Shown piece after piece: positions 63,949-64,000 of a stretch of 64,000 bases of DNA. How positions within the stretch are numbered: position 1 is the first letter of the stretch; each line of letters begins with the position of its first letter. The translations under genes were made by a program, and so were the position numbers. Source of the DNA: Acrasis kona (taxonomy: Eukaryota > Heterolobosea > Eutetramitea > Acrasida > Acrasidae); assembly GCA_026419775.2 (NCBI GenBank), contig JAOPGA020000657.1, forward strand, positions 1 to 64,000, read 5' to 3'. The notes under the pieces are model-generated. The model was not told where the DNA came from and made no database searches. It worked only from the letters and a program-made list of their open reading frames with translations.

Positions 63949-64000
63949 ATGGTTCTTGCAGAGACCCAGAATTTCGATTACGAACCTGAAGATGAAGATA
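63949..64000 (+). CDS. Start of a gene cut by the window edge
   Basis: An ATG at 63949 opens a frame (MVLAETQNFDYEPEDED) that runs to the end of the window without a stop. Too short to identify. Confidence 0.45.
   Translation, partial: MVLAETQNFDYEPEDED

Noticed and set aside
1-64000. Bacterial operon, CRISPR array or phage region
   Set aside because: Splice junctions, eukaryotic gene content and alternating strands show nuclear eukaryotic DNA; no spaced direct repeats were seen.
1-64000. tRNA, rRNA or snRNA genes
   Set aside because: No cloverleaf-like A/B-box pattern or conserved rRNA stretch was noticed in the spacers; a covariance-model scan would be needed to exclude them.

Overview
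This is nuclear DNA of a single-celled eukaryote. Genes alternate strands without operons and have spliceosomal introns of about 35-47 nt (GT...AG, often GTAAG/GTATG). The standard genetic code fits, and the spacers are short and AT-rich. Products include huntingtin, PEX6, AP-3, TAF13, LIG4, UVSSA, IFT20 and CEP19. A compact free-living protist with a ciliary gene set is the best reading. A heterolobosean amoeba or amoeboflagellate (Naegleria/Acrasis-like) is my guess from overall character; no rRNA or other marker settles it.

Layout. 1-9.4 kb: a huntingtin orthologue (+) meets a PRA1-family gene (-) with overlapping stop codons. 10-15.2 kb: a mucin-stalk transmembrane U-box protein, a disrupted GNAT gene and DNA ligase IV. 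15.2-25 kb: a PX protein, a RING-H2 ligase, a membrane-anchored RhoGEF, a Qb-SNARE, a Q-rich RNA-binding-like protein, a four-TM Golgi-type protein and PPP4R4. 25-32.6 kb: a CEP19-like protein, a permuted papain-fold-like protein, PEX6, SBDS and a TAF13 with a long Q/N-rich extension. 32.8-39.7 kb: an MHYT-domain nucleotide cyclase, succinyl-CoA ligase beta, a PAXBP1/GCFC protein and a short ankyrin protein. 40-46.7 kb: a RhoGAP-like protein, a tRNA-binding-domain protein, MOCS3/UBA4, a rhodanese, PrpB and a PPR protein. 46.7-54.2 kb: a PH/proline-rich/DFRXXL protein, AP-3 mu, an unknown protein, a redoxin-like protein and RPL36. 54.7-64 kb: IFT20, an LRR gene remnant, an old yellow enzyme, a cathepsin B fused to a cystatin, UVSSA, a myristoylated-type small protein, an RCC1-PH protein, a 787-bp fold-back element and the start of one more gene.

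Functional threads: vesicle traffic and membrane identity (PRA1, PX, SNARE, AP-3 mu, four-TM protein, RhoGEF/RhoGAP), DNA repair and transcription (LIG4, UVSSA, TAF13, PAXBP1), mitochondrial and sulfur metabolism (succinyl-CoA ligase, PrpB, MOCS3, rhodanese), and cilia (IFT20, CEP19). Neighbours do not look co-functional, as expected for a eukaryote.

The most notable items are the cathepsin B with no propeptide and a C-terminal cystatin, the mucin-TM-U-box protein, the huntingtin with an N17-like start but no polyglutamine, the MHYT cyclase, the fold-back element, and a recurring pattern of one-base reading-frame offsets inside conserved genes, almost all in the same direction. Exon boundaries were assigned by hand from splice motifs, frame and remembered family sequence; no alignment was run.
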